A DNA stretch of 64,000 bases. Source: Acidithiobacillus sp. YTS05. GTDB lineage: Bacteria > Pseudomonadota > Gammaproteobacteria > Acidithiobacillales > Acidithiobacillaceae. The translations under genes and the position numbers were made by a program. The number at the start of each line of letters is the position of its first letter. The first letter of the stretch is position 1. Positions 1 through 8,972 of the stretch are shown piece by piece. Where the stretch lies: positions 930,001 to 994,000 of the forward strand of contig NZ_CP094359.1 of assembly GCF_024396695.1 (NCBI RefSeq), given 5' to 3'. The notes below the pieces were generated by a model. The model was not told where the DNA came from. It searched no databases and saw only the letters and a program-made list of their open reading frames with translations.

Positions 1-1
1 T

Positions 2-958
2 GAGGGCGAGGTCGACCTGTCCCCGGGCGATCTGCCAGAGGAGGGCGGAATACGTCCCTACGATCTGGCCAATCAGGATCGTATCGTACGGGGGCGCATG
101 CCCACCCTGGAGGTGATGAACGAGCGTTTTGCCCGACTGTGGCGGGTCAGTTTATTTAATTTCCTGCGTCGCAGTGCCGAGATTTCCATTGGTACAGTGA
201 AGCTGGTGAAATACAGTGAGTTCATTCGCAGTCTGGTGGTGCCCAGCAATATCAATATCGTTTCCTTGAAGCCCTTGCGCGGCAGTTGTCTTTTTGTCTT
301 TGATCCCCGCCTGATATTCTCTGTCATCGACAATTATTTCGGTGGTGACGGGCGTTTTCATGCGCGTATCGAGGGGAGGGACTTTACTCCATTGGAGTCC
401 CGAATCATCAACAAACTGTTGGGGATGGCGCTGCAAGACTTCAAGACGGCATGGAAGCCGGTCATCGATCTGGTGCCGGAGTTGCAGCGGTCTGAAGTGA
501 ATCCACAATTTGTGAATATTGCCACCCCGACGGAGGTGGTGATTACCACGGAGTTTCATGTGGAGCTCGAATCGGGATCTGGATCTCTGCAGGTATGCCT
601 GCCCTACGGTATGGTCGAGCCGGTGCGTGACCAGCTTACCGCAGGTACCATGGCGGATCGCTCGGAGGTCGATAAACGCTGGATTCAATCGCTTAACAGC
701 GAATTGCAGGAAGCCGAGCTAAATCTGCAGATTGAATTCGTTCGCAAAAAATTGACTCTGGGACAGATCCTGCAATTGCGCGACGGTGACGTGATTCCGA
801 TTGACATGCCCGAACAGCTGTTGGCCCGGGTGGAAGGCATTCCGGTGTTTTCCGGTCGTTACGGTGTGCATGGTGAAAAGTATGCCATTCAGTTTGATCA
901 TGGCCTGACACCGGAAACAGAAGAAGGCTTGAGCGCCATGGCGGCGTGGGAGAAATAA
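2..958 (+). CDS. fliM: Flagellar motor switch protein FliM (5' partial)
   Basis: FliM is the middle ring protein of the flagellar C-ring switch. It binds FliG, FliN and phospho-CheY. The reading frame is open to the left edge, and the coding part before the first internal ATG (98) reads like FliM (RPYDL, then IVRGRMPTLEVMNERFAR), so the gene begins upstream and ATG 98 is not its start. The visible 318 residues hold the CheC-like middle domain and a C-terminal SpoA domain (about the last 80 residues). Only the extreme N-terminus, with the CheY-binding EIDSR-type motif, lies outside the window. fliN follows after 2 bases. Family assignment is firm. Confidence 0.95.
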   Translation, partial: EGEVDLSPGDLPEEGGIRPYDLANQDRIVRGRMPTLEVMNERFARLWRVSLFNFLRRSAEISIGTVKLVKYSEFIRSLVVPSNINIVSLKPLRGSCLFVFDPRLIFSVIDNYFGGDGRFHARIEGRDFTPLESRIINKLLGMALQDFKTAWKPVIDLVPELQRSEVNPQFVNIATPTEVVITTEFHVELESGSGSLQVCLPYGMVEPVRDQLTAGTMADRSEVDKRWIQSLNSELQEAELNLQIEFVRKKLTLGQILQLRDGDVIPIDMPEQLLARVEGIPVFSGRYGVHGEKYAIQFDHGLTPETEEGLSAMAAWEK

Positions 959-960
959 AG

Positions 961-1440
961 ATGGCCGAAAAGGAGAAGGATAGCTCGGATCAGAGTGCTG
1001 CTGACGACATCATGGCAGATTGGTCGGCGGCCCTGGCAGAGCAGGAGGCGGCAGTGCCCACGCCGGGTGAGACGGCGGCTGACGAGGGAGCTGATACTGG
1101 CAAAAGAACGGCTACAGATTCCGCTGGAGCATCACCGGTCTCCATGCCTTCTTTGCAGGATGCAGGTACTGCGGAAAAAGTTGCTAACCTTGATATGATT
1201 CTCGACATTCCCGTCACGCTTTCCGTCGAACTCGGGCACACCAAGATTCAGATTCGCAATCTCCTGCAATTGGCGCAGGGATCGGTAGTGGAACTCGAGC
1301 GTCTGGCGGGTGAGCCGATGGATGTTCTGGTGAACGGCTATCTGATTGCCCAGGGCGAGGTGGTCCTGGTCAATGATAAATTTGGCATCCGGCTGACCGA
1401 TATCATCAGTCCCGCCGAGCGCGCGAAGAAGCTCCGTTGA
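961..1440 (+). CDS. fliN: Flagellar motor switch protein FliN
   Basis: FliN is the C-ring component that multimerises at the base of the switch and interacts with the export ATPase complex. The 159-residue product has an acidic, Ala/Ser-rich N-terminal half (about residues 1-75) and a SpoA domain in the C-terminal half, with a typical stretch at VELGHTKIQIRNLLQL and a VNDKFGIRLTDI ending. A GTG lies in frame at 946, inside fliM. I prefer ATG 961 because GGGAG sits at 948-952 with an 8-base gap. The fliO TTG overlaps its stop codon. Confidence 0.93.
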   Translation: MAEKEKDSSDQSAADDIMADWSAALAEQEAAVPTPGETAADEGADTGKRTATDSAGASPVSMPSLQDAGTAEKVANLDMILDIPVTLSVELGHTKIQIRNLLQLAQGSVVELERLAGEPMDVLVNGYLIAQGEVVLVNDKFGIRLTDIISPAERAKKLR

Positions 1441-1967
1441 AGCAGCCGCGCCCTGTCAAGGATTCGTCGTTGCAACTGTCAAGACTCCGTCATCTGCTTC
1501 TTCTGCTGCTGCTTACCCCGCTTCCTGCGTTTGCTGCGCAGACGGAGCCAGCAGTCTTTTCCCCTTGGGCAATCCTGCGTCTGATCGCCACCCTGATCCT
1601 CGTACTACTGGTATTTTTCGCCTTGATCTGGCTCTTTCGTCGTCTGCAACCTGGTGCTGCCGGTGTCTCGGGTAGCCCCATGCGGGTCTTGGCATCGCTC
1701 CCCCTCGGCACGCGGGAACGCCTCTTGCTAGTGGAGGTCGGCAAGCAGCAGTTACTGCTGGGAGCGACGCCGGCCGGGATCACCCTCCTGCATACCCTCC
1801 CAGAACCGCTGCCCGTGGATTCTGGCAGTCCGGCCTTTTCCGGCTGGCTGCGGCAAGCAATGGAGAGGTGTAAGCAAGAGCAATGGCAAAATCAGCAAGC
1901 AAGATCCGCCGGGGAAAAGCCGTCCTCCTCAGTAGCGGGATCCTCTTCGGAGGGCTCTTCCTCCTAA
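1437..1967 (+). CDS. fliO: Flagellar biosynthetic protein FliO
   Basis: FliO is a small membrane protein that helps FliP assemble into the flagellar type III export gate. The 176-residue product starts at TTG 1437, overlapping the fliN stop (TTGA). It has a signal-peptide-like N-terminus ending near LLTPLPAFAAQ, one strong membrane segment (about residues 45-67), then a soluble FliO domain with the LPLGTRERLLLVEVG signature and a Ser/Gln-rich tail. FliO sequences diverge, so support comes partly from position between fliN and fliP. Its 3' end overlaps fliP by 85 bases. The TTG start is likely because no ATG lies ahead of the signal sequence. Confidence 0.85.
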   Translation: MKQPRPVKDSSLQLSRLRHLLLLLLLTPLPAFAAQTEPAVFSPWAILRLIATLILVLLVFFALIWLFRRLQPGAAGVSGSPMRVLASLPLGTRERLLLVEVGKQQLLLGATPAGITLLHTLPEPLPVDSGSPAFSGWLRQAMERCKQEQWQNQQARSAGEKPSSSVAGSSSEGSSS

Positions 1968-2662
1968 GCAGTCCGGTCCTGGCAGCGGGACTGCCGGGGG
2001 TGACGGCGACGCCCACCGCCGGCGGGGGTACCGACTACAGCTTGAGCATCCAGACGCTGCTTTTCATGTCGGTGCTGGTGTTCTTGCCCGCGATGCTGCT
2101 CATGATGACGGCCTTTACCCGCATCATCATCGTACTTTCGTTGCTCAAACAGGCCCTGGGCTCAACCCAGATGCCACCCTCCCAGGTGATGGTGGGGCTG
2201 GCGCTGTTCCTGACCTTTTTTGTGATGGCGCCGGTGTTTCAAAAGCTGAATACCGAGGCCTTGCAGCCGCTGGCGAATAATCAGATCAGCCTGGATCAAG
2301 CGATGGACCGTTCTGCAGGCCCGTTGCGCACTTTCATGCTGGCACAAACGCGGCCGGATGACCTGGCATTGTTTGTCAAATTGTCCGGTCATAAGCAATT
2401 GCGCGCACCGGAAGATACGCCTATGGATCTGCTGATTCCGGCATTCATTACCTCGGAACTCAAGACAGGCTTTCAGATCGGATTTCTGATTTTTATCCCT
2501 TTCGTGATCATTGACCTGGTGGTGGCAGCAGTATTGATGTCTTTGGGAATGATGATGTTATCGCCGGTTACCGTATCATTTCCCTTCAAATTGATGCTGT
2601 TTGTTCTGGTCAATGGCTGGGATCTGGTCATTGGCTCTCTGGTGCAAAGCTTCGTGCACTAG
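1883..2662 (+). CDS. fliP: Flagellar export gate protein FliP
   Basis: FliP forms the FliP5FliQ4FliR1 core channel of the flagellar export gate. The 259 residues begin with a cleavable signal peptide (basic n-region, hydrophobic core, VLAAG), as in other FliP proteins. They continue with the FliP signature region (AFTRIIIVLSLLKQALG) and about four membrane segments. ATG 1883 lies 85 bases inside fliO. I keep it because the signal peptide would be lost at any later start. The long overlap suggests translational coupling. At 259 aa it is slightly longer than the enteric protein (about 245). Confidence 0.95.
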   Translation: MAKSASKIRRGKAVLLSSGILFGGLFLLSSPVLAAGLPGVTATPTAGGGTDYSLSIQTLLFMSVLVFLPAMLLMMTAFTRIIIVLSLLKQALGSTQMPPSQVMVGLALFLTFFVMAPVFQKLNTEALQPLANNQISLDQAMDRSAGPLRTFMLAQTRPDDLALFVKLSGHKQLRAPEDTPMDLLIPAFITSELKTGFQIGFLIFIPFVIIDLVVAAVLMSLGMMMLSPVTVSFPFKLMLFVLVNGWDLVIGSLVQSFVH

Positions 2663-2675
2663 GAAGGAGGCAAAA

Positions 2676-2948
2676 ATGAGTCCGGGTAGTGTCATTACCG
2701 TGGCTGAGCATGCAATTTGGACGGCACTCTGGCTGTCTCTTCCCCTTCTTGGCGTCGCTCTGGTGGTTGGGGTATTGGTGAGCATTTTTCAGGCAGCAAC
2801 GCAGATCAATGAAATGACTCTGAGCTTTGTGCCCAAGGTCCTTGTGCTTGCCCTCGTGGGGGTGATCGCTGGCCCGTGGATGCTGCAACTGATGATGAGC
2901 TACACCACCCATCTGTTTCAGCAGATTCCGCAATTGATCAGCCAATGA
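2676..2948 (+). CDS. fliQ: Flagellar export gate protein FliQ
   Basis: FliQ wraps FliP/FliR in the export gate. The product is 90 residues, the usual family length, with two membrane helices separated by a short loop containing the family stretch FQAATQINEMTLSFVPK. The ATG at 2676 has AAGGAGG at 2664-2670 with a 5-base gap. An in-frame upstream extension to 2601 lies inside fliP and is not needed. Its stop overlaps the fliR ATG (ATGA). Confidence 0.95.
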   Translation: MSPGSVITVAEHAIWTALWLSLPLLGVALVVGVLVSIFQAATQINEMTLSFVPKVLVLALVGVIAGPWMLQLMMSYTTHLFQQIPQLISQ

Positions 2949-3736
2949 TCAGCATCAGTAGCCTGCAGATAGACCACTGGATCGGCGCTTTTTTCTGGCC
3001 TTTCGTGCGGATTCTGGCCTTTCTCAGCACCGCGCCGGTATTCAGTGCGACACAAATCCCCATACAGGTACGGGTTGGTCTGGCAGTGCTGCTCAGTGTG
3101 GCGCTGGCGCCGGCCTTGCCGGCCATGCCGCCAGTGGATTTTTTGAGCGGCGGGGGAGTGCTCTTGCTGATCGAACAGATCCTTATCGGCGTCAGTATTG
3201 GCTTTGCCGTGACCCTGATTTTCAGTGCAGTACAATTTGCCGGATCGGTCATCAGTCTGCAGATGGGGCTCGGCTTCAGTACCTTCTTTGATCCGCAGAC
3301 GGGCGTGGAGATTCCCACTCTCTCCAATTTTTTGAATCTTGTCGTGCTGTTGCTTTTCATGGCCCTGAACGGGCAATTGCTGACGTTGGTGGTGCTCGAT
3401 CGCAGTTTCACGATTTTTCCGGTAAGTGATCAGATCGTTCTCCACGCAGATGCCTGGCACAGCCTGGCAGCGGCGGGCGCTATGGTTTTTTCCCTGGGTC
3501 TGGCAATTGCAGCGCCGGTCCTGGGGGCGCTGTTGTTGATCAATATCGCTTTGGGGGTCTTGAGCAAGCTGGCACCACAGCTCAATCTCTTTGTCATCGG
3601 TTTTCCGTTGTTGATTGTCGTGGGATTCATTGCCCTGGCTTTGCTGATGCCGGCCATGCAGATGCTGGTGCGACAACTGCTGCAGATCTCTTTGCATCTC
3701 AGCGGTCAGGTATTGCTACAAGCGGCGCGAGGTTGA
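2945..3736 (+). CDS. fliR: Flagellar export gate protein FliR
   Basis: FliR is the single-copy export gate subunit completing the FliPQR helical channel. The 263-residue product has about six hydrophobic segments and the conserved FSTFFDPQTG stretch typical of FliR. The start is ATG 2945, overlapping the fliQ stop by 4 bases. An open extension back to 2876 lies within fliQ. It is followed after 3 bases by flhB. Confidence 0.95.
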   Translation: MISISSLQIDHWIGAFFWPFVRILAFLSTAPVFSATQIPIQVRVGLAVLLSVALAPALPAMPPVDFLSGGGVLLLIEQILIGVSIGFAVTLIFSAVQFAGSVISLQMGLGFSTFFDPQTGVEIPTLSNFLNLVVLLLFMALNGQLLTLVVLDRSFTIFPVSDQIVLHADAWHSLAAAGAMVFSLGLAIAAPVLGALLLINIALGVLSKLAPQLNLFVIGFPLLIVVGFIALALLMPAMQMLVRQLLQISLHLSGQVLLQAARG

Positions 3737-3739
3737 ACG

Positions 3740-4870
3740 ATGGCCGAAGAGAGCGGGCAGGAGCGCAACCAACAGCCGACCGGAAAACGCATCGAGGAGG
3801 CGCGGCGGAAAGGGCAGGTGCCGCGCTCCCGCGAGCTTTCCACCAGTGCGGTTTTGCTCGCAGCGGCGGTATTGTTTTACTTTTTTGGGGCGCGTTTGTC
3901 CTCTGCCAGTAGCGACTTTCTGCGGGCCGGATTGCACTTGTCGCCTGCGGTGATGCTGAACGAACGCGATATGTTGCGCCAACTGGTACAGATGACCACC
4001 TTCGCCCTGGAATGGCTGCTGCCGTTTTTGTTGATTCTGGTGCTGGTCGTGCTCTTTTCCGGGATGGTTCTGGGGGGCTGGAACTTCAGTGGCAAGGCTT
4101 TGGTGCCTGATTTTTCCCATCTCAATCCGCTGACGGGGCTGCAACGTATGGTTTCCAAGCATGCACTGCTGGAGCTCGTCAAGGCGCTGCTCAAGGCACT
4201 GGTGATTGGCGGCATTGGCGTGACCCTGGTCTACGCGCAGCGTCGCGCCCTGCTGGGATTGATCCACGAGAGCCCGCAGGTTGCCATTCATCATCTCTTC
4301 GCCATGCTTGGCCTGCTCTTTGTCTTCATGGCCGGCAGTACCCTGCTGATCGTTGCCTTTGATGTGCCATTTCAGCTTTGGTCCTACAACGAAAAACTCA
4401 AAATGACCGAACAAGAGGTCAAGGACGAGATGAAAGAGCAGGAGGGCAATCCCGAGGTCAAGCGCAGGATCCGTAGCCTGCAACGGGAGATGGCGCGGCG
4501 GCGCATGATGGCGGCGGTACCCAAGGCCAGTGTGGTGGTCACTAACCCCACCCACTTTGCGGTGGCTCTCCGCTACGAGGAGGGTAAGGACATTGCGCCG
4601 GTCCTGCTCGCCAAGGGCGCCGATGTCGTGGCGGCAAAAATCCGGGAAATTGCACGCGCGCATGGGATCCCCCTGGTCGAGGCGCCACCCTTGGCGCGTG
4701 CCTTGTATCACCACGTGGAGTTGGAGCAGCAGATCCCGGCCACCCTCTACCGGGCGGTGGCCGAACTGTTGGCCTATCTCTATCAGCTACGGGTCGCCCG
4801 TCCTGGGAAGATGCCCGAACTGCCGCAGCAATGGTCAGTCCCGGCCGAACTCGATCAGGGAGGGAAATAA
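3740..4870 (+). CDS. flhB: Flagellar export switch protein FlhB
   Basis: FlhB controls substrate-specificity switching of the flagellar export apparatus. The 376 residues comprise a basic N-terminus, four membrane segments (about residues 35-210) and a cytoplasmic C-terminal domain. The autocleavage motif N269-P-T-H272 is intact, so the self-processing that switches export from rod/hook to filament substrates should work. The tail after the autocleavage domain (about residues 355-376) is short. It sits between fliR and flhA with 3-base spacings, as in many proteobacterial flagellar operons. Confidence 0.96.
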   Translation: MAEESGQERNQQPTGKRIEEARRKGQVPRSRELSTSAVLLAAAVLFYFFGARLSSASSDFLRAGLHLSPAVMLNERDMLRQLVQMTTFALEWLLPFLLILVLVVLFSGMVLGGWNFSGKALVPDFSHLNPLTGLQRMVSKHALLELVKALLKALVIGGIGVTLVYAQRRALLGLIHESPQVAIHHLFAMLGLLFVFMAGSTLLIVAFDVPFQLWSYNEKLKMTEQEVKDEMKEQEGNPEVKRRIRSLQREMARRRMMAAVPKASVVVTNPTHFAVALRYEEGKDIAPVLLAKGADVVAAKIREIARAHGIPLVEAPPLARALYHHVELEQQIPATLYRAVAELLAYLYQLRVARPGKMPELPQQWSVPAELDQGGK

Positions 4871-4873
4871 GTG

Positions 4874-6937
4874 ATGGATAGCATTCTGCGCTTACTGCGC
4901 CGGATCAACTGGCACACCCTGGCGGCGCCAATCCTGGTGATCATGATCCTGGCGATGCTGATCATTCCCCTGCCGACCTTTCTCCTCGATATCTTTTTCA
5001 CCTTCAACATCAGCCTGGGCCTGATCATCCTGCTGGTCAGTCTCTACATGACCAAGCCTCTGGAGTTCTCTGCCTTTCCCACGGCATTGTTATTGACGAC
5101 CCTGCTGCGCCTATCCCTGAATGTCGCCGCGGCCCGGATTATCCTGCTGCACGGGCAGAATGGTACGGGCGCCGCCGGTGTCGTCATCGAATCTTTTGGC
5201 CAGTTTGTTGTAGGGGGCGATTACGCCGTTGGCATCATCGTTTTCGCCATCCTGGTCATCATCAACTTCGTGGTGATTACCAAGGGTGCCGGGCGGATCG
5301 CGGAAGTGAGTGCCCGCTTTACCCTGGACGCCATGCCGGGCAAGCAAATGGCCATCGACGCGGACCTCAACGCCGGCCTGATCGATCAGCAGGAGGCGCA
5401 ACGGCGACGCCAGGAGATTGCCCAGGAGGCAGACTTCTTCGGTGCCATGGATGGTGCCAGTAAATTCGTGCGCGGTGATGCCATCGCTGCCATCCTGATT
5501 TTGTTCATCAACCTCATCGGTGGCCTGATTATCGGCGTCTGGCAGCATGGGCTGTCGCTGAGCACCGCTGCGCACGACTATACCCTGCTCAGTATCGGCG
5601 ATGCCCTCGTGGCGCAGATTCCGGCCCTGGTCATTTCGATCGCCGCTGGCATTGTCGTCAGTACCGTCAATACCGGCACTGACCTGGGTAGCCAACTGCT
5701 GGGCGAACTGCTGCGCAATGATGAGGCACTGATCGTCGTGGCCATCATCTTTGCCCTGCTCGGGCTGATTCCCGGTATGCCGCATATTCCCTTCCTCGGT
5801 GCCGCACTGGTCCTCGGCGGCTACGCGTGGTGGCGGCGGCGTCAGCGCCCCAAGGAAGTGGAGAGTCCGCCGCCGTCGGCAAGCGAGCCGGAGGAGGTCA
5901 ATTGGGATAGCGTCGAACCGGTCGACCCTCTCGGCCTGGAGCTAGGCTACCGCCTGATTCCGTTGGTCGACAAGGGAAGTGGCGGCGAATTACTGGCGCG
6001 TATTCGCGGGGTGCGCAAAAAATATGCGCAGGACTTCGGCTTTCTCGTGCCGGCGGTACATGTGCGTGATAACCTCGAATTGCGCCCGACCTTGTATCGC
6101 ATCACCATCCGTGGAGTGGAGGTAGCGAGTGGTGAGGTCCTGCCGGATCTGCTTCTCGCCATCGACCCAGGTAATGTCCTCGGCCCCCTCGAGGGCACCC
6201 CCACCCGTGACCCGAGTTTTGGCTTGCCGGCGGTGTGGATCGACGCCCAGAGCCGTGACAAGGCGGTAGCCCTGGGCTACACCGTTGTGGACCCAGCCAC
6301 CGTGATCGCCACCCATCTGCATCAGGTGCTGCAGCAGCGGGCGGCCGAGCTCCTGGGGCGCGAGGAGGTCGAGGGGCTGCTCTCCCATCTGGCCGTTCGT
6401 TCCCCCAAACTGGTTGAAGATGTCATTCCCAAACTCCTCTCGGTCGACAGGTTCAAGAAGATCCTGCAGAACCTGCTACGGGAATCCGTGCCGATCCGCG
6501 ACTTGCGGACGATCGTCGAAACCTTGGCGGAACATGCCGCCGAGAGTCAGGATGTCGACGCCTTGACTGCCGCCGTTCGTCAGGCCTTAGGTCCTTACAT
6601 TGTGCAGAACCTGTTTGCGGGGCAGAACGAGCTGCCGGTCGCGGTTCTTGATGCAACGCTGGAACAGTTATTGCATGATAGTCTTCGTAATAGTAGTGAA
6701 CACGGTCAGAGTGAACAGATCGAACCGGGCTTGGCGCAGAAGGTATTGGAAAAGGCGGGGACGTTGATGCAACAGATGGAGGCGAATGGGATGCAGCCGG
6801 TGCTTTTGGCCATGGGACCCTTGCGCGGTTTCCTGGCTCGCTTCCTGGCCCGCTCGGCGCCACGCCTGCGGGTGCTTTCTTATGGCGAGATTCCCGATAA
6901 CAAGCGCATCCGAGTGGTCGGTACTCTAGGCGCTTGA
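4874..6937 (+). CDS. flhA: Flagellar export gate protein FlhA
   Basis: FlhA forms the nonameric export ring that couples proton flow to secretion and docks chaperone-substrate complexes. The N-terminal half has about eight membrane segments with a conserved cytoplasmic loop (FVRGDAIAAILILFINLIGG region). The C-terminal half is the soluble docking domain. The length of about 687 aa matches the family. A GTG at 4871 is directly in frame before ATG 4874. GGAGGG at 4859-4864 serves either, and I use the ATG. flhF follows after 24 bases. Confidence 0.96.
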   Translation: MDSILRLLRRINWHTLAAPILVIMILAMLIIPLPTFLLDIFFTFNISLGLIILLVSLYMTKPLEFSAFPTALLLTTLLRLSLNVAAARIILLHGQNGTGAAGVVIESFGQFVVGGDYAVGIIVFAILVIINFVVITKGAGRIAEVSARFTLDAMPGKQMAIDADLNAGLIDQQEAQRRRQEIAQEADFFGAMDGASKFVRGDAIAAILILFINLIGGLIIGVWQHGLSLSTAAHDYTLLSIGDALVAQIPALVISIAAGIVVSTVNTGTDLGSQLLGELLRNDEALIVVAIIFALLGLIPGMPHIPFLGAALVLGGYAWWRRRQRPKEVESPPPSASEPEEVNWDSVEPVDPLGLELGYRLIPLVDKGSGGELLARIRGVRKKYAQDFGFLVPAVHVRDNLELRPTLYRITIRGVEVASGEVLPDLLLAIDPGNVLGPLEGTPTRDPSFGLPAVWIDAQSRDKAVALGYTVVDPATVIATHLHQVLQQRAAELLGREEVEGLLSHLAVRSPKLVEDVIPKLLSVDRFKKILQNLLRESVPIRDLRTIVETLAEHAAESQDVDALTAAVRQALGPYIVQNLFAGQNELPVAVLDATLEQLLHDSLRNSSEHGQSEQIEPGLAQKVLEKAGTLMQQMEANGMQPVLLAMGPLRGFLARFLARSAPRLRVLSYGEIPDNKRIRVVGTLGA

Positions 6938-6961
6938 TGGCTCTGAAAGGATGAATGGACG

Positions 6962-8077
6962 ATGAAGATGCGCAGATTCCAAGGTAGCACGACGCGCGAG
7001 GTCCTGACACAAATACGACAGGCCCTGGGGCCAGACGCCGTCATACTCTCCAATCGCAATCTCGCCGACGGGGTGGAGATCGTCGCCGCCATCGACTTTG
7101 ATGAAGCCGAGCTGATGGCCGCCGCCACCGCCAAGCCGCAGAAGCCGGTCATTGATCAGGCCGCGACTGAGCAGACGGAGACAGAGACGAGAGCAGTGCA
7201 GAAACCGGAACCAGTCCGGCAAGAATTGCAAGCATTGCGTGCCCTCGTCGAGAAGCGCTGGGGCCGTCAGCCCGTCGCCAATAGTGTGGCGCCTCCTGCT
7301 CTCGATCGGGCGCGTTTGCAGGGTCTTGGTTTTCACGCAGCGCTGTTGTCGCAGCTGGAACGTGCGGCAGCAGAGTTGGGGGCGCGCGAAGGGATGATTC
7401 ATGTCCTGCAGGAGCAGATCGGCGCGTTGTCCGATCCCCTGGGTGATGCCGGCATCATTGCGCTGCTTGGCCCGACCGGGGCGGGCAAGACAACCAGTGT
7501 GGCCAAGCTCGCTGCGCAGCAGGTCTTGCGCTATGGTCCGGAGACGGTCGCCCTGTTCACCAGTGATACCTACCGCATTGCGGGGGTGGAGCAGCTCAAC
7601 ATCTACGCAAAGATCCTCGGGGTGCCGGTAGAGGTCTTGCGCGGCCCGCAGGATCTCTTGTCCGCTCTGCAGAAGCATCGGGGCAGGCGCTGGATTTTCA
7701 TCGATACCATGGGCCTCAGCCCGCGTGACGAGCGTCTCAACGAGCAACTGCAGTGGCTCGATGCGCTGGGCGACAATCTGCGACGTTTGCTGTTGCTACC
7801 CGCAAGTCTCGCCCAGCAGAGTCTCGATCAGGTATTGCAGCCCTACGCCAAGCTCTCTCTCACGGCAGCAATACTGAGCAAGCTCGACGAGGCACCCGCC
7901 TGTGGCGCGGTGCTGGAGTGGCTGGCGGCAAGAAAACTGCCTCTCGCCTATCTTAGTGATGGGCAAAAGGTCCCTGAGGATATTCAGCCCGTTACCTGGG
8001 ATTTCCTGGCGGATGCCATGGGGCTGGCTACGGGCGCCCTCGCCGCCGGTGGCAACAGTCGGTATCATGAAGCGTGA
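6962..8077 (+). CDS. flhF: Flagellar placement GTPase FlhF
   Basis: FlhF is an SRP-type GTPase that marks the pole for flagellar assembly in polarly flagellated bacteria. The 371 residues have an N-terminal B domain (MKMRRFQGSTTREVLTQIR, about 1-90), an N domain, and a G domain with Walker A GPTGAGKTT at 170-178 followed by the typical DTYRIAGVEQL and DTMGLS stretches. It is paired with flhG downstream, which implies control of flagellar number and position. The C-terminus is short but complete. flhG begins 16 bases after the stop if ATG 8094 is used. Confidence 0.95.
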   Translation: MKMRRFQGSTTREVLTQIRQALGPDAVILSNRNLADGVEIVAAIDFDEAELMAAATAKPQKPVIDQAATEQTETETRAVQKPEPVRQELQALRALVEKRWGRQPVANSVAPPALDRARLQGLGFHAALLSQLERAAAELGAREGMIHVLQEQIGALSDPLGDAGIIALLGPTGAGKTTSVAKLAAQQVLRYGPETVALFTSDTYRIAGVEQLNIYAKILGVPVEVLRGPQDLLSALQKHRGRRWIFIDTMGLSPRDERLNEQLQWLDALGDNLRRLLLLPASLAQQSLDQVLQPYAKLSLTAAILSKLDEAPACGAVLEWLAARKLPLAYLSDGQKVPEDIQPVTWDFLADAMGLATGALAAGGNSRYHEA

Positions 8078-8093
8078 AATAATGGAGCCACCA

Positions 8094-8972
8094 ATGGCGA
8101 TGCAAGACTACGGAGATCAGGCGGACGGATTGCGGCGGATGCAGGGCGGGGCAGCCAGGGTTTTGGCGATCGCCAGTGGCAAGGGCGGGGTTGGCAAGAG
8201 CAACCTTGCCGTCAACCTGGCGCTGGCGTTTGCGGCGCGCAGAAAGCGCACGATCCTCTTCGACGCGGATCTTGGTCTGGGTAATGTGGATGTCCTCCTG
8301 GGATTGAGTCCGCGTTATCACCTTGCCCATGTTCTGGCCGGAGAAAAGACCCTGGCAGAGATCATCCTTTCGGGTCCTGAGGGGATCGAAGTGCTGCCTG
8401 CTGCCAGCGGTATCGCGGACATGGCCAATCTGGATGTCCGACAACAGTCTGGCCTGCTCGATGCCCTTGCCGCCTTGGAGCGAAGCTACGATTACCTGAT
8501 CCTGGACCTTGCTGCGGGGATTGGCCCAGACGTTTTACGCTTTTCGCGGGCCGCTGACCACGTCCTCGTCGTTGTCACCAACGAGCCGGCATCCATCACC
8601 GACGCTTATGCCTTCATGAAGGTGTTACGTCGAGACTACGGTTTGCGGGATTTTTCGGTGGTCACCAATATGGTCCGCGACGCCACCGAGGGCGAAAAGC
8701 TCTTCTCGCGCCTTGCCGCAGTCGCACGGCAGTACCTGGAAATCCACCTTCGGCACGCCGGAACGATCCCTATGGACCAGTACCTGCGTAGCGCAGTGCG
8801 CACCCAGCAGCCGCTCCTGCTACGTTTTCCCGATAGTGGTGCGGCGAAGGCCTTTCGTATCCTTGCTGATTCCATTCTCGCCTGGCCGAGTCCCAGGCAG
8901 GTGACGGGAACGTCAGCAAATCTGTTTTCCTCCCGCCTTTTGCTTGAGGAAGGCCCCGCCGGACAACCGTGA
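8094..8972 (+). CDS. flhG: Flagellar number regulator FlhG/FleN (MinD-like ATPase)
   Basis: FlhG (FleN) is a MinD/ParA-family ATPase that limits flagellar number by acting on FlhF and, in pseudomonads, on FleQ. The deviant Walker A SGKGGVGKS lies at residues 28-36 and the DADLGLGNVDVLLG switch stretch follows. In-frame ATGs occur at 8067 (overlapping flhF), 8082 and 8094. I prefer 8094 because GGAG (8084-8087) precedes it by 6 bases. The product is 292 residues. Residues 1-15 are polar and could carry the FliA/FleQ-interacting tip seen in family members (inference). fliA starts at the very next base. Confidence 0.93.
   Translation: MAMQDYGDQADGLRRMQGGAARVLAIASGKGGVGKSNLAVNLALAFAARRKRTILFDADLGLGNVDVLLGLSPRYHLAHVLAGEKTLAEIILSGPEGIEVLPAASGIADMANLDVRQQSGLLDALAALERSYDYLILDLAAGIGPDVLRFSRAADHVLVVVTNEPASITDAYAFMKVLRRDYGLRDFSVVTNMVRDATEGEKLFSRLAAVARQYLEIHLRHAGTIPMDQYLRSAVRTQQPLLLRFPDSGAAKAFRILADSILAWPSPRQVTGTSANLFSSRLLLEEGPAGQP

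Noticed and set aside
3716..4714. Reverse-strand open frame of 332 codons across flhB
   Set aside because: Antisense of a well supported gene; composition is Gln/His/Arg-rich as in other shadows.
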